From: Euglena gracilis
Taxonomy: Eukaryota; Euglenida; Euglenophyceae; Euglenales
Assembly: GCA_039621445.1 (NCBI GenBank)
Contig: CP154957.1
Span: 27,450,541-27,514,540, forward strand
Direction: 5' to 3'
DNA: 64,000 nucleotides
Shown here: in pieces, positions 10,148 through 20,107 of the stretch
Layout of the letters: each line of letters starts with the position of its first letter
Position numbering within the stretch: position 1 is the stretch's first letter
Notes under the pieces: generated by a model
What the model saw: the letters and a program-made list of their open reading frames with translations, nothing else
Databases searched by the model: none
Told to the model about the DNA's origin: nothing
Program-made: the position numbers and the translations under genes

Positions 10148-11802
10148 CGTACTCCCTCGAGGCAAGCCGACCAGGGAGGAAGGGACACCTCGGGCTCCGC
10201 ACAAAGACATTGTGTAGCCATGCCTTGCTCGCCGGCGGTTTGTTGTGATTGTGTGGTGCGCTGGGTTAGGAGGTCCCGCTTAGTGCATTTTTCGCCGGAG
10301 TTGGCTGATTCTTAAATTACCCTTCGACACCCAGAAGAAAGGACAAGATCGGACTCCGGTGAAGAATGATCCAGGAGGAAGGGACAGCTAAGGCGGAGCA
10401 CAAAACAACAGTGAGGCGGAGCAAAAGACTCACTGGGGTCTTTTGCGGAGCCGGAGCTGTCTTCAACGAACGAAGACGAACCAACAGAAGAAGTCAATAT
10501 CAATTCAATATCCAGAAGGACACGAACCAGACGAATATCAACTCAAAAGTCAATTATCAAATTTCAAATTTGACTTCAATGAACAATGCAGTGGAAAAGA
10601 ATATGGAATTACATGGCCGCGGACGTCCTGGAGCAGTGGCCGCAGCAGCTGGAGAACTTGGAGACGCAGTCGACGTGGCAAACCGTGGCCGTTCTTCCAA
10701 CCCAGCCCAACCCAAAATTTGGGGCATTACATTCAGGCCAAAACAGCCTGCCTGGAATTCCAAGGTCTGCCCCCCCACCTGATGTCTTAGAAAGAGCCTT
10801 AGGGCCTGGCTTGCTGGGATGTGGAAGTAAGCATCCTTTAGGTCTATCTTTGCTGCCCAGTGGCCTTTTTCCAACACTGGAAAAATGTGCTGGATGTGAT
10901 CCAGCTGGAAAGGTTTCACTTGGAACCTTTGATTTATTTTCCTGCAATCGCTTATTAATCTCCATTTTGTCTGCCCCCCCTTTGGTTTTGAAATCAGAAA
11001 CCAGGGGATCAGGTGCTGGGTGGTTGAATCCCTCACCCTCTTTACGGATCCAGATTTTTCGTAACCCAGCAGTATTTTTTCTGCTTGGGGTAGGTTCAAA
11101 TTTGCTCTGATTTTTGGGTGGGTGGAAAATTTTGGTGGGCTGACCCAGGGGGGTTGAATGCCATTTTTTTGACATGTTGTTGGGGGGGCATTTTTTGTCC
11201 ACCATTTCAAGCTTTTTTGCAACCTTTGATGGAGATGGTGTCCTGATATTTCCTGAATGAGATGATTTGGGGAGGGCTTGACTGGGTGTGATGGACATTT
11301 TGACTTTTTTGCAACCCTTGATGGAGGGGGGTGTGTCCCTTAATTTCCTCCATTGAATTTATTTTCTGGATAAGATGATTTTGGGGGGGCTGGGCTGGGG
11401 GTTTTGGACATTGCACCCCTAGGTCCCCTAGGGCTTGGGCCCTTGGAAAAAGAATTTTTTTTCTGGGGGGATGTGCATGCACTCTCTCCCTCTCTGCTCA
11501 CCTCTCTGGAGAATCTTGTTGTTGGAAGACATACCATAGGGCTTAATGCCCCTGTTTGGCCTATCTGGTCTTCTCCATGTGGATGTTTTTGGTTTGCATA
11601 CCACAGGGGGGCCTCTGTGGGTCCCCTCCTTGATTGAATGATCGGGAATTGATAAATAATTGTTGGAGGGGTTCCTGCCCCTCCCTCCAAAAGGGCGCAC
11701 CAAACAATCACAACAAATCCCAGCGCACCAAACAATCACAACAAACCGCCGGCGAGCAAGGCATGGCCTCACAATGTCTTTGGGCGGAGCCCGAGGTGTC
11801 CC
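10148..11802. mobile_element. DIRS copy C: two terminal repeats around an inverted, deleted interior
   Basis: The left terminal repeat (10,148-10,310, plus-oriented) contains GGACACCTCGGGCTCCGC and GCCGGCGGTTTGTTGTGATTG. The right one (about 11,705-11,802) is the same sequence reversed. After the left repeat comes a plus-strand gag-like start (10,310-10,715: leader TTCGACACCCAGAAGAAAGG, then the word QLENLETQSTW). At about 10,715 the orientation flips to a minus-strand gag/reverse transcriptase piece (11,690 down to 10,716). The recombinase and half of the reverse transcriptase are missing. It cannot encode its own movement. Confidence 0.75.
10716..11690 (-). pseudogene. DIRS copy C reverse transcriptase (N-terminal half) with part of gag
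   Basis: Minus-strand frames carry the DIRS reverse transcriptase words ISKPKGGQTKWRLISDCR, KIDLKDAYFHIP (motif A with catalytic Asp) and CFGLNVMPQI (motif B). They stop at the inversion joint before the YLDD motif. At least two frame changes are needed, so it is inactive. The same region in copy A lies at 13,100-13,920 on the plus strand. Confidence 0.75.
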
Positions 11803-11989
11803 GCACTTTGCCATGGCGTGCCTGGGTTGCGCACTGAAACGCTTTGACACCTCGGGCTCCGCACTTTGCCCTTGTGCGGCCGTGCGTTGCTAGCCGGCGG
11901 TGTTGGTCGGATTGTTTGGGTGCGTTGGGTTAGGGGTCCCGCTTAGTGCCTTTTTTGCGCCGGAGTTGGCTGATTCTTAATTTGCACTT

Positions 11990-13330
11990 CGACACCCAGA
12001 AGAAAGGAACGTCAAATACCATATGAATTGGAAGAAGAAGAAGCCTATCAAACAATTCAAATTATCCAGAAAAAGACGCTCGTGCAGAATTTCACAGCAG
12101 AAATTGTTGAAGCATCTGAAAGATTTCAATGAAAGATGCAATTTCCAAGACGAACAGCGCTGGAGAACTTCAAGAAGGAGCAGCCGACACCGCAGCAGCT
12201 GGACAACCTGACGGTTGAACTGTGGCTGCCCCTTCCCCAAGAGAAATTTCCCCAAAATAAATTTCCACAACCCAAACCCCCCAAAGTGATGGCCACGGGC
12301 CCTGGAAGACAGTGATCAGAAGACCCCGCAAGGGGCAGAAGCAATAACCAGCAGGCCACTACGGCCATTGGAACCAGGGCCATGGGGGCCAGCAAACCAA
12401 AACACACAATGTGTTCAAGCGGGGCTATGACAGCCAAAACTGCACAAGCCATGAAGGCAACAAACGCCATGACGGCAGGCCATGAAGGCCTCTACACCAT
12501 CCAAAGTCGCTGGAACAAAGGTCAAGGTGACCACCAGCACCAAGACCCCACAGGACATGGCAGGGGCAGAAAAGGTCGGACACACCACCCCCATCCTTTC
12601 TCAATCACACCACCCCTCAGGGGTCAAGGGTGGGGCCCCAAAAACCCCTCAAGATTTCAACTGGGCATGGCGACCCAGAACCCAATCAGGCCATTGGGGC
12701 CTTTAAAGTTATCATCAAGGCCACTGGGGCCAGAACAGTGAACAAGAAAAAGGCAGCAAAAAGTGACAGCGGTGGTCGCGGTGCAAAGAATCAATAAGTA
12801 CAAATGTGAGCCATCAAGCAAAATAGCGCATTAGAGGTCTGGGTCAGTATCCCAGACCTCCCAAAACCACAATACGTTCAGTTTTTAAGATCAGAAGTTA
12901 CAACAAAGTCACAGGGGGGGTCCTTCACAGGCCCCCCAGAAGCTAATGGACAGCCCTGCAGGGGCTTTGTATTTAAATGGGCAGCCCCCTTCCCAGCCCC
13001 AGGAGGAAGATTTCCCCCAAGGGGCCAGCTGGCAACAGGAAGGGGGAGACTCCCCACCAGCATTGATTCCTGTTCAATCAACAAGGGGGGGACCCTCAGA
13101 GGCCCCCCTATGGTATGGCTACCAACCCCATCAACATCAAGCAGGCCAGATAGGCCAAACAGGGGCAGTAAGCCCTATGTTATGTGTTCCAACAACAAGA
13201 TCTTCCACAGAGAGTGTGAGAAGAGAGGAGAGTGCATGCACATCCCCCCAGAAACATTTGCTGTTTTTCCAAGGGCTCAAGCCCTAGGGGCTCTAGGGGC
13301 TGTGAAATGCCCAACACCCCCCACCCAGTC
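11990..13330 (+). pseudogene. DIRS copy A gag-like region
   Basis: The reading frames are short and broken. LENFKKEQPTPQQLDNL near 12,150 matches the gag start of copy C (QLENLETQSTW). Basic and Gln-rich stretches follow, then an Ala/Met-rich tract. Near 13,230 comes the same MHAHPP...KSS passage that is found reversed in copy C at 11,400-11,480. A foreign 134-bp repeat sits inside it (12,753-12,886). Gag of DIRS elements is poorly conserved, so the role is taken from position. Confidence 0.55.
12753..12886. repeat. 134-bp repeat, copy 2 (inserted in DIRS gag)
   Basis: It is nearly identical to 5,756-5,889. Here the 3' part forms a perfect 9-bp stem, AGGTCTGGG pairing with CCCAGACCT across a 7-base loop (TCAGTAT). 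In copy 1 the left arm of this stem is mutated, so copy 2 may be closer to the source. It interrupts the gag-like region of DIRS copy A. Confidence 0.75.
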
Positions 13331-13459
13331 CCCAAAGAATCATCTAATTCAGGAAATAAATTCCACGGAGGAGAAATTGGGAGACACCCCCCCTGTACCA
13401 GAGACTTCAGAAAAGTCTAAAATAGTGGTCAAAAATGCCCCCCCCCAGCAACATGTCAA

Positions 13460-14909
13460 TTGATCAAAAGTGGAATTCAACCTCCCTGGGTAAATCCCCC
13501 AAAGTTGTCCACCCACCCAAAACCCAGAGCCAACCTGGACCTGAACCAAGCAGAAAAAATCCTGTTGGATTACGAAAAAACTGGGTCAATAAAACGAGTT
13601 TGGGATTCAGAAGCCGAGCATTTAATCCAATGGTTTCTAATTTCGAAACCAGAAGGAGGAACAACAAAATGGAGAATGATCAGCGACTGCAGAGAAATAA
13701 ATCAGCAGTTTCAAGTAAAACCTTTCAAACTGGATCATATCCAGCACATTTTTCCAGTTTTGGAAAAAGGCCACTGGGCAGCAAAAACAGACCTGAAGGA
13801 TGCCTATTTTCATATTCCATTAAGTCCAGGCCTAGGCCATCTTTCAGGCATCAGGTAGGGGGGCAGACCTGGAATTTCAAACAGGCTGCTTTGGGCTAAA
13901 TGTAATGCCCCAAATTTTCATGTCAGTGATGAAAACATTCGAAAAACTGTGGAGAAAAAGGGGCATCCAGCTGTTTATTTACCTGGACGACATTTTACTG
14001 GTGGCCCCCATCCAAAGCATTTTGAAAAGTCACCCTAACAGAGTCGTCAAAGATTTGCTGAATTCAGGGTTCAAAATCAATGTAAAAAAGTCCACCCTGC
14101 AGCCCACACAAGTGGTAACCCATCTGGGTTTTCAAGTAAACTTCCAGGAAGGAAAGTTACTGGTGCCCCCCAGAAATTCAACACCATAAAAAAGGAGCTG
14201 GGAAAATTGTGAAAAAGGATTTCATGTCAAAAAGGCAGTTGGCTGCCATTTTGGGTCAAATAAGATGCAGCCTAATGGCCCTGCCCCTTTTAAGGGCTTT
14301 TACTGACACACGGCAATTTTTTTGGTGAGTCCACAGCCCCCTGGGACTCGAAACACCCCATTTCCCAGGAAATAAAGGCTCAATTAAGGGAAATAAAAAT
14401 TCTGCTGGACATCTGGGGGGCAGACCCTTCCCCCAAAATGCAACCAGGGAGTTGCACTCAGACAGCAGCACCCATGCCTGGTGGGGGCTGGACATCTGCG
14501 CAGGAGAACTTGTTCAGGAATTTTGGAGAAAGGACTACATTTTACACATAAATGTAAAGGAGGTCAGTGCAGCAATCAGCACTTTGAAAAATTTGAGCAA
14601 ACCTGGGGAAACAGTTTCTTTGTCCGTAGACAACCAGGTAATTTACTATTACCTGACAAAGGGGGGGGGCAGAAATGGTGCATGGAGCACCAAGTAAACA
14701 TCCAAATCAACTGGGTTCCTTCAAAAGAGTGCCTAGCAGACCCCATAAGCAGATGGGAAATGGACAGGGGGGATTACTCCTTAGACCCCCAACCTTTTCA
14801 TTGTTTAAGACAGCATTTCCAAAATTTCATAAATTTGGAAACAGATTTATTTGCCTTCCCAGGCAACAAAAAGCTGTCCAATTTTATGGCCAGGTGGCCC
14901 CACTGGGAT
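13460..14909 (+). pseudogene. DIRS copy A reverse transcriptase and RNase H
   Basis: The words in order are: ISKPEGGTTKWRMISDCR, KTDLKDAYFHIPL (motif A), FGLNVMPQIFM (motif B, after a frame change near 13,860), IYLDDILLVAP (YxDD catalytic motif) and LGFQVNF. They are followed by the RNase H start LHSDSSTHAWWGLD and the RNase H tail WVPSKECLADPISR. Reverse transcriptase would copy the element RNA, and RNase H would remove the template. The reading frame changes at C- and G-runs (about 13,855-13,905 and 14,660-14,670). The frame is cut by copy B at 14,909 in the linker before the recombinase. Confidence 0.9.
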
Positions 14910-15066
14910 TCGGACTCCCACGACACAGGAAGGGGGAGGAAGGGACCAAGAGGGCGAAGCACAAGAAGATGGTGAGGTCCTGCTTTCCTTGCCGGCTGTT
15001 CTGTTCTGGTGTGTTTGTGCGTGCGCGGGGGGTGCTTCTTACTGCACCTTTGTTGCCGGAGTTGGC
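14910..15066. repeat. Inverted terminal repeat of DIRS copy B (3' side)
   Basis: From GATGGTGAGGTCCTGC to TTGCCGGAGTTGGC it matches, inverted, the sequence at 19,552-19,651. The outer 60 bases (TCGGACTCCC...GCGAAGCACAAGAA) are unique to this side and recur inverted in the internal complementary region. Confidence 0.9.
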
Positions 15067-15320
15067 GATGATGAGGCCTCGTCCGACACCTTGGCGAAGC
15101 TGAACCGCCCCCCCTCCCCCCCCCCCCCTCACACATGTGAAAAAACAAAGAAAAACACAAAAAAAAATGCTTGGTGGCCCCCCCCCCCGGAGGTGGGGAT
15201 GGCATTCTCTTTTTGGTGTGTTTCTGGGTGGGTGGTTGGGGCTGCTTGGTGGGGGGTCCCCTTTCTGGTTGGGATGTTTTTCGTTTTCTGCTGACTTTTT
15301 GGGTGGGGGGGGTTGTGCTC

Positions 15321-15419
15321 GCCATATTCTTGTGCTTCGCCCTCTTGGTCCCTTCCTCCCCCTTCCTGTGTCGTGGGAGTCCGAGACCATTCGGGCTCCG
15401 CACTGCGAGATGGTGAGGT
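15321..15419. repeat. Internal complementary region of DIRS copy B
   Basis: Bases 15,321-15,384 are the reverse complement of the outer left end (14,910 onward). Bases 15,385-15,419 are the reverse complement of the outer right end (19,642-19,676). The junction is GAGTCCGA|GACCATTC. In DIRS-1 such a region templates completion of the ends and formation of a circular intermediate. It lies just downstream of the recombinase gene, as in known DIRS elements. Confidence 0.9.
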
Positions 15420-15484
15420 ACTGTGCACCCCCTTTGGGCCATTTTTTTGGATTTTTTTTTGGATTTTTGACACGACACCCAGTC

Positions 15485-16634
15485 TCAAATAATGAGCTTG
15501 GAAGGCCCAAAATTTTTCCACTGACCCAATTGCTGTACTTCTTCCACTTGCAAACCCGCATTTATCCACCATAAAACCCCAGCCCCTCTGGTGCTGTGGG
15601 GTTTCCAGTGGGTGGTGTCCACTCCCCCCTCTTGCAGAATTTCTTTGGTCAGGGAATTCACTCTTTCTGATGTCAAAGGTTTTTTTACCGTCCAAAAACC
15701 ATAACAAATTATTTTTGTGCCCAACCATGTGGGCTGTCCTTTCCAAATACTCTTTCAATAAATGCCAGGGGCTTATGAAGGGGGTGCGTGGCAAATTCAA
15801 ATTTTCCTCCCATCTTGGGAACTGCCACCCTTTCCTCTGCAACAAAATGAAATTTTTTTCTCCCACGAAACTGATTTTTCGCTGTTTCCTGGCTAGATCG
15901 ACCCCCTTGTGGAGGGCCAAAAGCCTCCAACAAATGATGAGTCTGTTCCTGAGCTCTTTCACAGAGAGTTCTGAGAGGGGTTTTGATTGGCTGATGATGT
16001 TGTCTAGAAAATCAGTGGGGTCCCAAAAAGGGGCATACTTGCAGACATTTGCATTCCACTTTCTTTTCAATGGAGCCAGAAGAGGAGAAAACCTCAATGA
16101 CCCAAACCCTGGGAGTAACAAGGCTGCTGCATATGCATTTCGTGCAGTGTTGATGCTGTGAACAGCAAGATCAAAGATGGCCTCAGCCATCCTGTGGACT
16201 GTGCAGTCCTGCAGGGGCACCCCTTTGTGCAACAATTGGCCCACCAAAGCCCTGAATGCTGAGTCATATCTCTTGACATTTCCCAGATTTTTTATGTAAG
16301 TGTCGATACTGGACATCGAAACTTCCTGGGATTGTAATATTTGCCTGACACAATCAAGCAGGCCAAATTCCACCTTGGGGGGGATCTCCTCCCCCCAGCA
16401 GTTGGTGAACAGACCCCACTGGGGGGGTACCAACAAAACTTTGCTGCCTGGCTGCCTGATTGACATTAATTGGCGCCACCATGGTGTTGAAGCCCAGTGG
16501 GGTACGATCAACAGACAATGCAGGTATGGGTTTAACATTAATCTCTGAACCCACTGGGGAATGATGCTCCAGGGAGGGTTGGCATAAACTGGGGGGAGAT
16601 CCCTCAAATCTGCCTTCAAGTCATCCACCAGCAA
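15485..16634 (-). pseudogene. Tyrosine recombinase of DIRS copy B
   Basis: It would integrate the circular DNA copy by strand exchange. The frame carries a core-binding-like part (SIDTYIKNLGNVKRYDSAFR), LRNRLIICWRLLALHKGVDLA around the first catalytic region, then PHSTRGAG (the His-x-x-Arg box), LGQWKNF and WAFQAHY, whose Tyr is the likely nucleophile. The HSTRGAG and QAHY words are in different frames (change near 15,640-15,480), so the present copy is broken. The first-region residue is HK where copy A has YRSSDLA, so the catalytic Arg may be lost here. It follows RNase H in the same phase, separated by a TGA at 16,653-16,655. Confidence 0.85.
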
Positions 16635-16652
16635 AGGCCCTTGGTGGGGGTA

Positions 16653-18013
16653 TCAACAAACAAACCTGGAGAATTTTTTGTTGCTGGGTGTGCAAAACAT
16701 GTCCACCTCTGGGGTTATGTCTTTTCTGAAAAATTGAAGAATTTGGTGAAAGATGTTCAGATTTAGGGTATAATCCCCTGGGTCCTTTTGCTCCCTGGTC
16801 AGGGAGTCTGCCAATTGCTCTTTTGTGGGAACCCAAACCACCTGCAAATTGATTTGCTTTTACTGACAATGATACAGCAGGGGTTTAAGATGGAATTTAG
16901 GTAGGGCTTTCTGCCTCCCCATTTGGCTAAATAACTTACAGCCACCTGGCTGTCCACATGAAGCATTATTGTTTGTTTTGGTTTTGCCAGACTTTTTAGA
17001 GTTGCTGACATCAACTCTTTTTGGTTGATGTGAAGGATGTGCAGGTCCCTCCAAAAATCCTGCACTTTTTGGCCTGAGTTTTTGTCCAGCCCCCCCCCAC
17101 TGCCAGGTGCTGCTGTCTGAGAACAGGTCCTGAGAGGCCTGGGACTGAAAAGCTCTGCCCACACCTGGCTGCAAAAACGCTTTTAACTCCACAATTTGAT
17201 CTTTGACCTCCTGGGGAATGGTTAGGGTGTGGTCCCAACCCCACTTTGTGTGCAAATCCACCACTTTGCAAAGTTGATCTGTCAGAATTCTGATAAATGG
17301 CATTGAGACTAAATAGCTTCTGACTTGCCCCACAATAGAACTGAGTTTTCTGCAGCTCATTTTTTGTGCTGTGAGCACTTTGCCTAGCTCCTTTCTTAAG
17401 GATTTTAGTTTTTCCTGTGGAATTTCCAGCTGGCCTTTTTTCAAATTGACACACTGGCCCAAATGCTTTATCTCCTGTGTGGGTTCCAGACAGGATTTGG
17501 GGAGGTTTAATCTGAAACCTGCCATTAAAAGGTCCTGTTTTATTTCTGCCAAATGCTGGGCTGCTGTCTTTTTGCTGGGGGCTAACAGCAAAATGTCGTC
17601 TAGGTAGAAGAAAACTACCTTGCCCTCCTTTCTCCACTTTCTTTCCCAGACTCTCATGAGAGTCATAAATTTTTGTGGCAGGCTGCTGATGCCAAAACAT
17701 GCAGCTTGAAACTGCCAGGTTTCTCCCCCACCTGCATGCAAACATACTTTCTAAGCTGCTGTGCAGCTGTAGATGGAAGGAAATAAGCATCTTTCAGATC
17801 GATTTTTCCACAAAACCAACCTTTTCTTAATTATGGGAAGATGTTTCCCATGTGCTCCAGTCTGAACTTCTGGGGGGTGAAGTGGAGATTTAACTGTCGA
17901 CAATCTGAAATCAGTCTCCCCTTTGTCTTTTCCCCTTCCTTTTTGGAAATGATGAAGTAAGGGACAAAATATTTTGCCTCCTCTGGGGGAATTTGCCTGG
18001 TTGCCCCATGCAC
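16653..18013 (-). pseudogene. Reverse transcriptase and RNase H of DIRS copy B
   Basis: The minus-strand words in order are: YFIISKKEGEKTKGRLISDC, CGKIDLKDAYF (motif A), FGISSLPQKF (motif B), FFYLDDILLLAP (YxDD), IKHLGQCVNL. The RNase H start is LFSDSSTWQWGGA, followed by ILHINQKELMSA, HVDSQVAVSYLAKWGG and WVPTKEQLADSLTR. Frame changes are needed near 17,770, at the C-run near 17,095 and near 16,910. In-frame stops lie near 16,860 and at 16,653. All catalytic words are present, so the decay seems recent or partly due to homopolymer errors. Confidence 0.88.
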
Positions 18014-18430
18014 ATTCGTATTCTCTCAGAATTTTCTGGGCAGTCATTATTTCCTGGTCGGTTTTGAAGGGATCTTTTTTGGACATTTGAGGGGGGAGGG
18101 TAAGATCTGCCATAACCCCTCCCCTTATTAGGTTTAATACCTCTCTGCTGGCTCCTGCCTGGACCGAATGGGGGATGCTGGCCTGCAGGGCTTTGTAAGG
18201 GGGCACACCTGGGTGTAATGTGTCTGGGGATTCCACAGACCCCATCACTGGGGACCTTCCCCCTGGCTGCCCCATCACTGGGGTCACACCTGGCTGCCAC
18301 ATCACTGGGGCTGCAGCTGGCCCTGCCATAGGGCTTTCCAAAGACAGGCTTTCCCCGTATTTTTGAATGATGGGGGAAGGTCTGTGTCTGCAGTGGGGAG
18401 GTACATATAAAGCTGGGGTGTCTGGGCTGA

Positions 18431-19651
18431 TTATCTTCTGGGGGGGCCCTGTTGTAGCCAATCTTGGGCTGATGTGGTGATCTTGAATGCAGTGGCCTCA
18501 CTGGCCTTCTGAATTTGAATGATATACTGGCCTCCAGTGGCCTCCTGACATTGATTGAAATGGCCTCCACTGGCCTTGAGGGCTCGATGCCTCCACTGGC
18601 CTCCATTGGCCCCTTGATTTTGCATATAATGGCAGTTTTGTAGCCTGAGCTTTTGGCTTCCATAGCCTTGCAGCTGGGCTCCATGCCCTTGATGATAAAG
18701 GCTGCCATAGCCTTGTTGAAAAGGGTCCCCATGCCATTGATGTCTTCCACTTTCCCTTGGAATATTTCCCCTGGGTGGGGCTCGATGCCTCCACTGGCCT
18801 CCATTGGCCCCTTGATTTTGCATATAATGGCAGTTTTGTAGCCTGAGCTTTTGGCTTCCATAGCCTTGCAGCTGGGCTCCATTCCCTTGATGATAAAGGC
18901 TGCCATAGCCTTGTTGAAAAGGGTCCCCATGCCCTTGATGTCTTCCACTTTCCCTTGGAATATTTCCCCTGGGTGGGGGATGGGGATGCGAAAACGGGGG
19001 GGTAATCTGCCAGACCTGTCTTCCCATTTCTGCCCCTCTGGGCTGTAGGCTGCTGGTGTCTTTGTCTCCTCGACTTTCTGGCCACCACTGTCCAGGTTCC
19101 ATGGCCGTCGTTGAACTGTTGGAATCGAAATTTTTCTGGGATATTGGAAGGAGGAGGGATTGCGACGGCCACGGACTGGTGTTCTGCTGCTGCCGCGTCA
19201 TCGTCTCCAGCGCTTGCTGCTCCTCCACTCTTCTCCATTTCAGGTTTCTTCCTTGAAATTCCTGGTAATGCCGCTTGACAGTTTGGTTCCATGTTGGTTG
19301 CTCCGGCGCCTGCTGGAACTCCATCTTCTCCAGCTTCTGCTGCCTTCGCCGGGGTTCTTTTTTTGCTCCGCTGGGCCGCTGGACACCAGGTATGTTGCAT
19401 CTTTCGTGGAAATCAAAATTTTCTTCCTCCGCTTTTCTATATCGTCTGATTTGCCCTTCCTCCTCTGTATTGATTGGTCGATGTGGTGAACGTTGTTGAA
19501 ATCGTTGAGTTGAAATTCTTTCTCCTTGAGGTCGAAGGGCAGAATTAAGAGTCAGCCAACTCCGGCAACAAAAAGCAGTAAGAAGCACCCCCCGCGCACG
19601 CACAAACACACCAGAACAGAACAGCCGGCAAGGAAAGCAGGACCTCACCAT
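18431..19651 (-). CDS. Gag-like protein of DIRS copy B
   Basis: This is the longest intact frame of the element, about 400 residues. The ATG at 19,651-19,649 lies in the terminal repeat; a later start (MEFQQAPEQPTW region) is equally possible. The sequence is rich in Gln, Arg and Gly, with no CCHC zinc knuckle, as in many DIRS gag proteins. The middle holds a 66-residue tandem duplication (see 18,583). It overlaps the start of the reverse transcriptase-frame leader. It presumably packages the element RNA; this is inferred from its position upstream of the reverse transcriptase. Confidence 0.65.
   Translation of the reverse strand: MVRSCFPCRLFCSGVFVRARGVLLTAFCCRSWLTLNSALRPQGERISTQRFQQRSPHRPINTEEEGQIRRYRKAEEENFDFHERCNIPGVQRPSGAKKEPRRRQQKLEKMEFQQAPEQPTWNQTVKRHYQEFQGRNLKWRRVEEQQALETMTRQQQNTSPWPSQSLLLPISQKNFDSNSSTTAMEPGQWWPESRGDKDTSSLQPRGAEMGRQVWQITPPFSHPHPPPRGNIPRESGRHQGHGDPFQQGYGSLYHQGNGAQLQGYGSQKLRLQNCHYMQNQGANGGQWRHRAPPRGNIPRESGRHQWHGDPFQQGYGSLYHQGHGAQLQGYGSQKLRLQNCHYMQNQGANGGQWRHRALKASGGHFNQCQEATGGQYIIQIQKASEATAFKITTSAQDWLQQGPPRR
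18583..18978. repeat. Two-copy 198-bp tandem duplication inside DIRS gag
   Basis: The sequence from CTCGATGCCTCCACTGG (18,583) recurs at 18,781, a period of 198 bp. The two copies differ at only a few positions. Since 198 is divisible by three, the frame is kept and 66 residues (containing GNIPRESGRHQ and QLQGYGSQKLRLQNCHY) are doubled. Near-identity indicates a recent event. Confidence 0.9.
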
Positions 19652-19676
19652 CTCGCAGTGCGGAGCCCGAATGGTC
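19545..19676. repeat. Inverted terminal repeat of DIRS copy B (5' side)
   Basis: It is the inverse of 14,970-15,066 (GAGTTGGC ... GATGGTGAGGTCC), with the outer GCGGAGCCCGAATGGTC unique to this side. It probably holds the promoter for the minus-strand transcript. Confidence 0.88.
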
Positions 19677-20107
19677 GCCACAGCAGTAAATGCATTACAA
19701 TGTCCACTGGGCACATGGGGGGGTCTTTATGCAAAACCCCCTTGGTCAATAATTCAAAAAATTCTGCCCAGGTTGAAAATGTTTCCCCAGACCAAAGATT
19801 TTGATGGTCAAACCCTACTGGGATTCAGCCACGTGGTGGCCCCAATTAATAAAAATGAAAGTTCCAGCGACCCCCTGCCTTAAAATCACCCCTTACAGGA
19901 GTATGTTCACCAATTGCAGGGGGGAACAAGTGCAACCCCCCAGGTGGCCCCTGTTCTGCATGATTTGCTCAGGCAAACATTGGAGGGGAAACAAATTCAG
20001 GTTAAAACCATTGACGATTTCCTGGGGAGAAACCCCAGTTTAAAACGTTACCAAAGTGCTTTTGCACTTCTGTGGGTAATTTTGGAGCAAATGGGGGTGC
20101 CCCCCCC

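Larger units (their letters stand above)
14910..19676 (-). mobile_element. DIRS copy B, structurally complete, inserted in copy A
   Basis: On the minus strand the order is: terminal repeat, gag, reverse transcriptase/RNase H, tyrosine recombinase, internal complementary region, inverted terminal repeat. This is the canonical DIRS plan. The left end is TCGGACTCCCACGAC and the right end is GCCCGAATGGTC. The internal complementary region joins exactly these two ends, which fixes the limits independently of the host sequence. Removing 14,910-19,676 restores the reading frame of copy A with no target duplication, as expected for recombinase-mediated integration. The coding parts carry frameshifts, so it is probably immobile now. 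Length is 4,767 bp. Confidence 0.9.

Noticed and set aside
9891-10315. Plus- and minus-strand frames of 100-160 codons
   Set aside because: They overlie DIRS terminal-repeat sequence and the GC-rich joint next to it, not a host gene.
14798-15561. Long minus-strand frames over the left end of DIRS copy B
   Set aside because: They run through the terminal repeat and internal complementary region and mix two elements.
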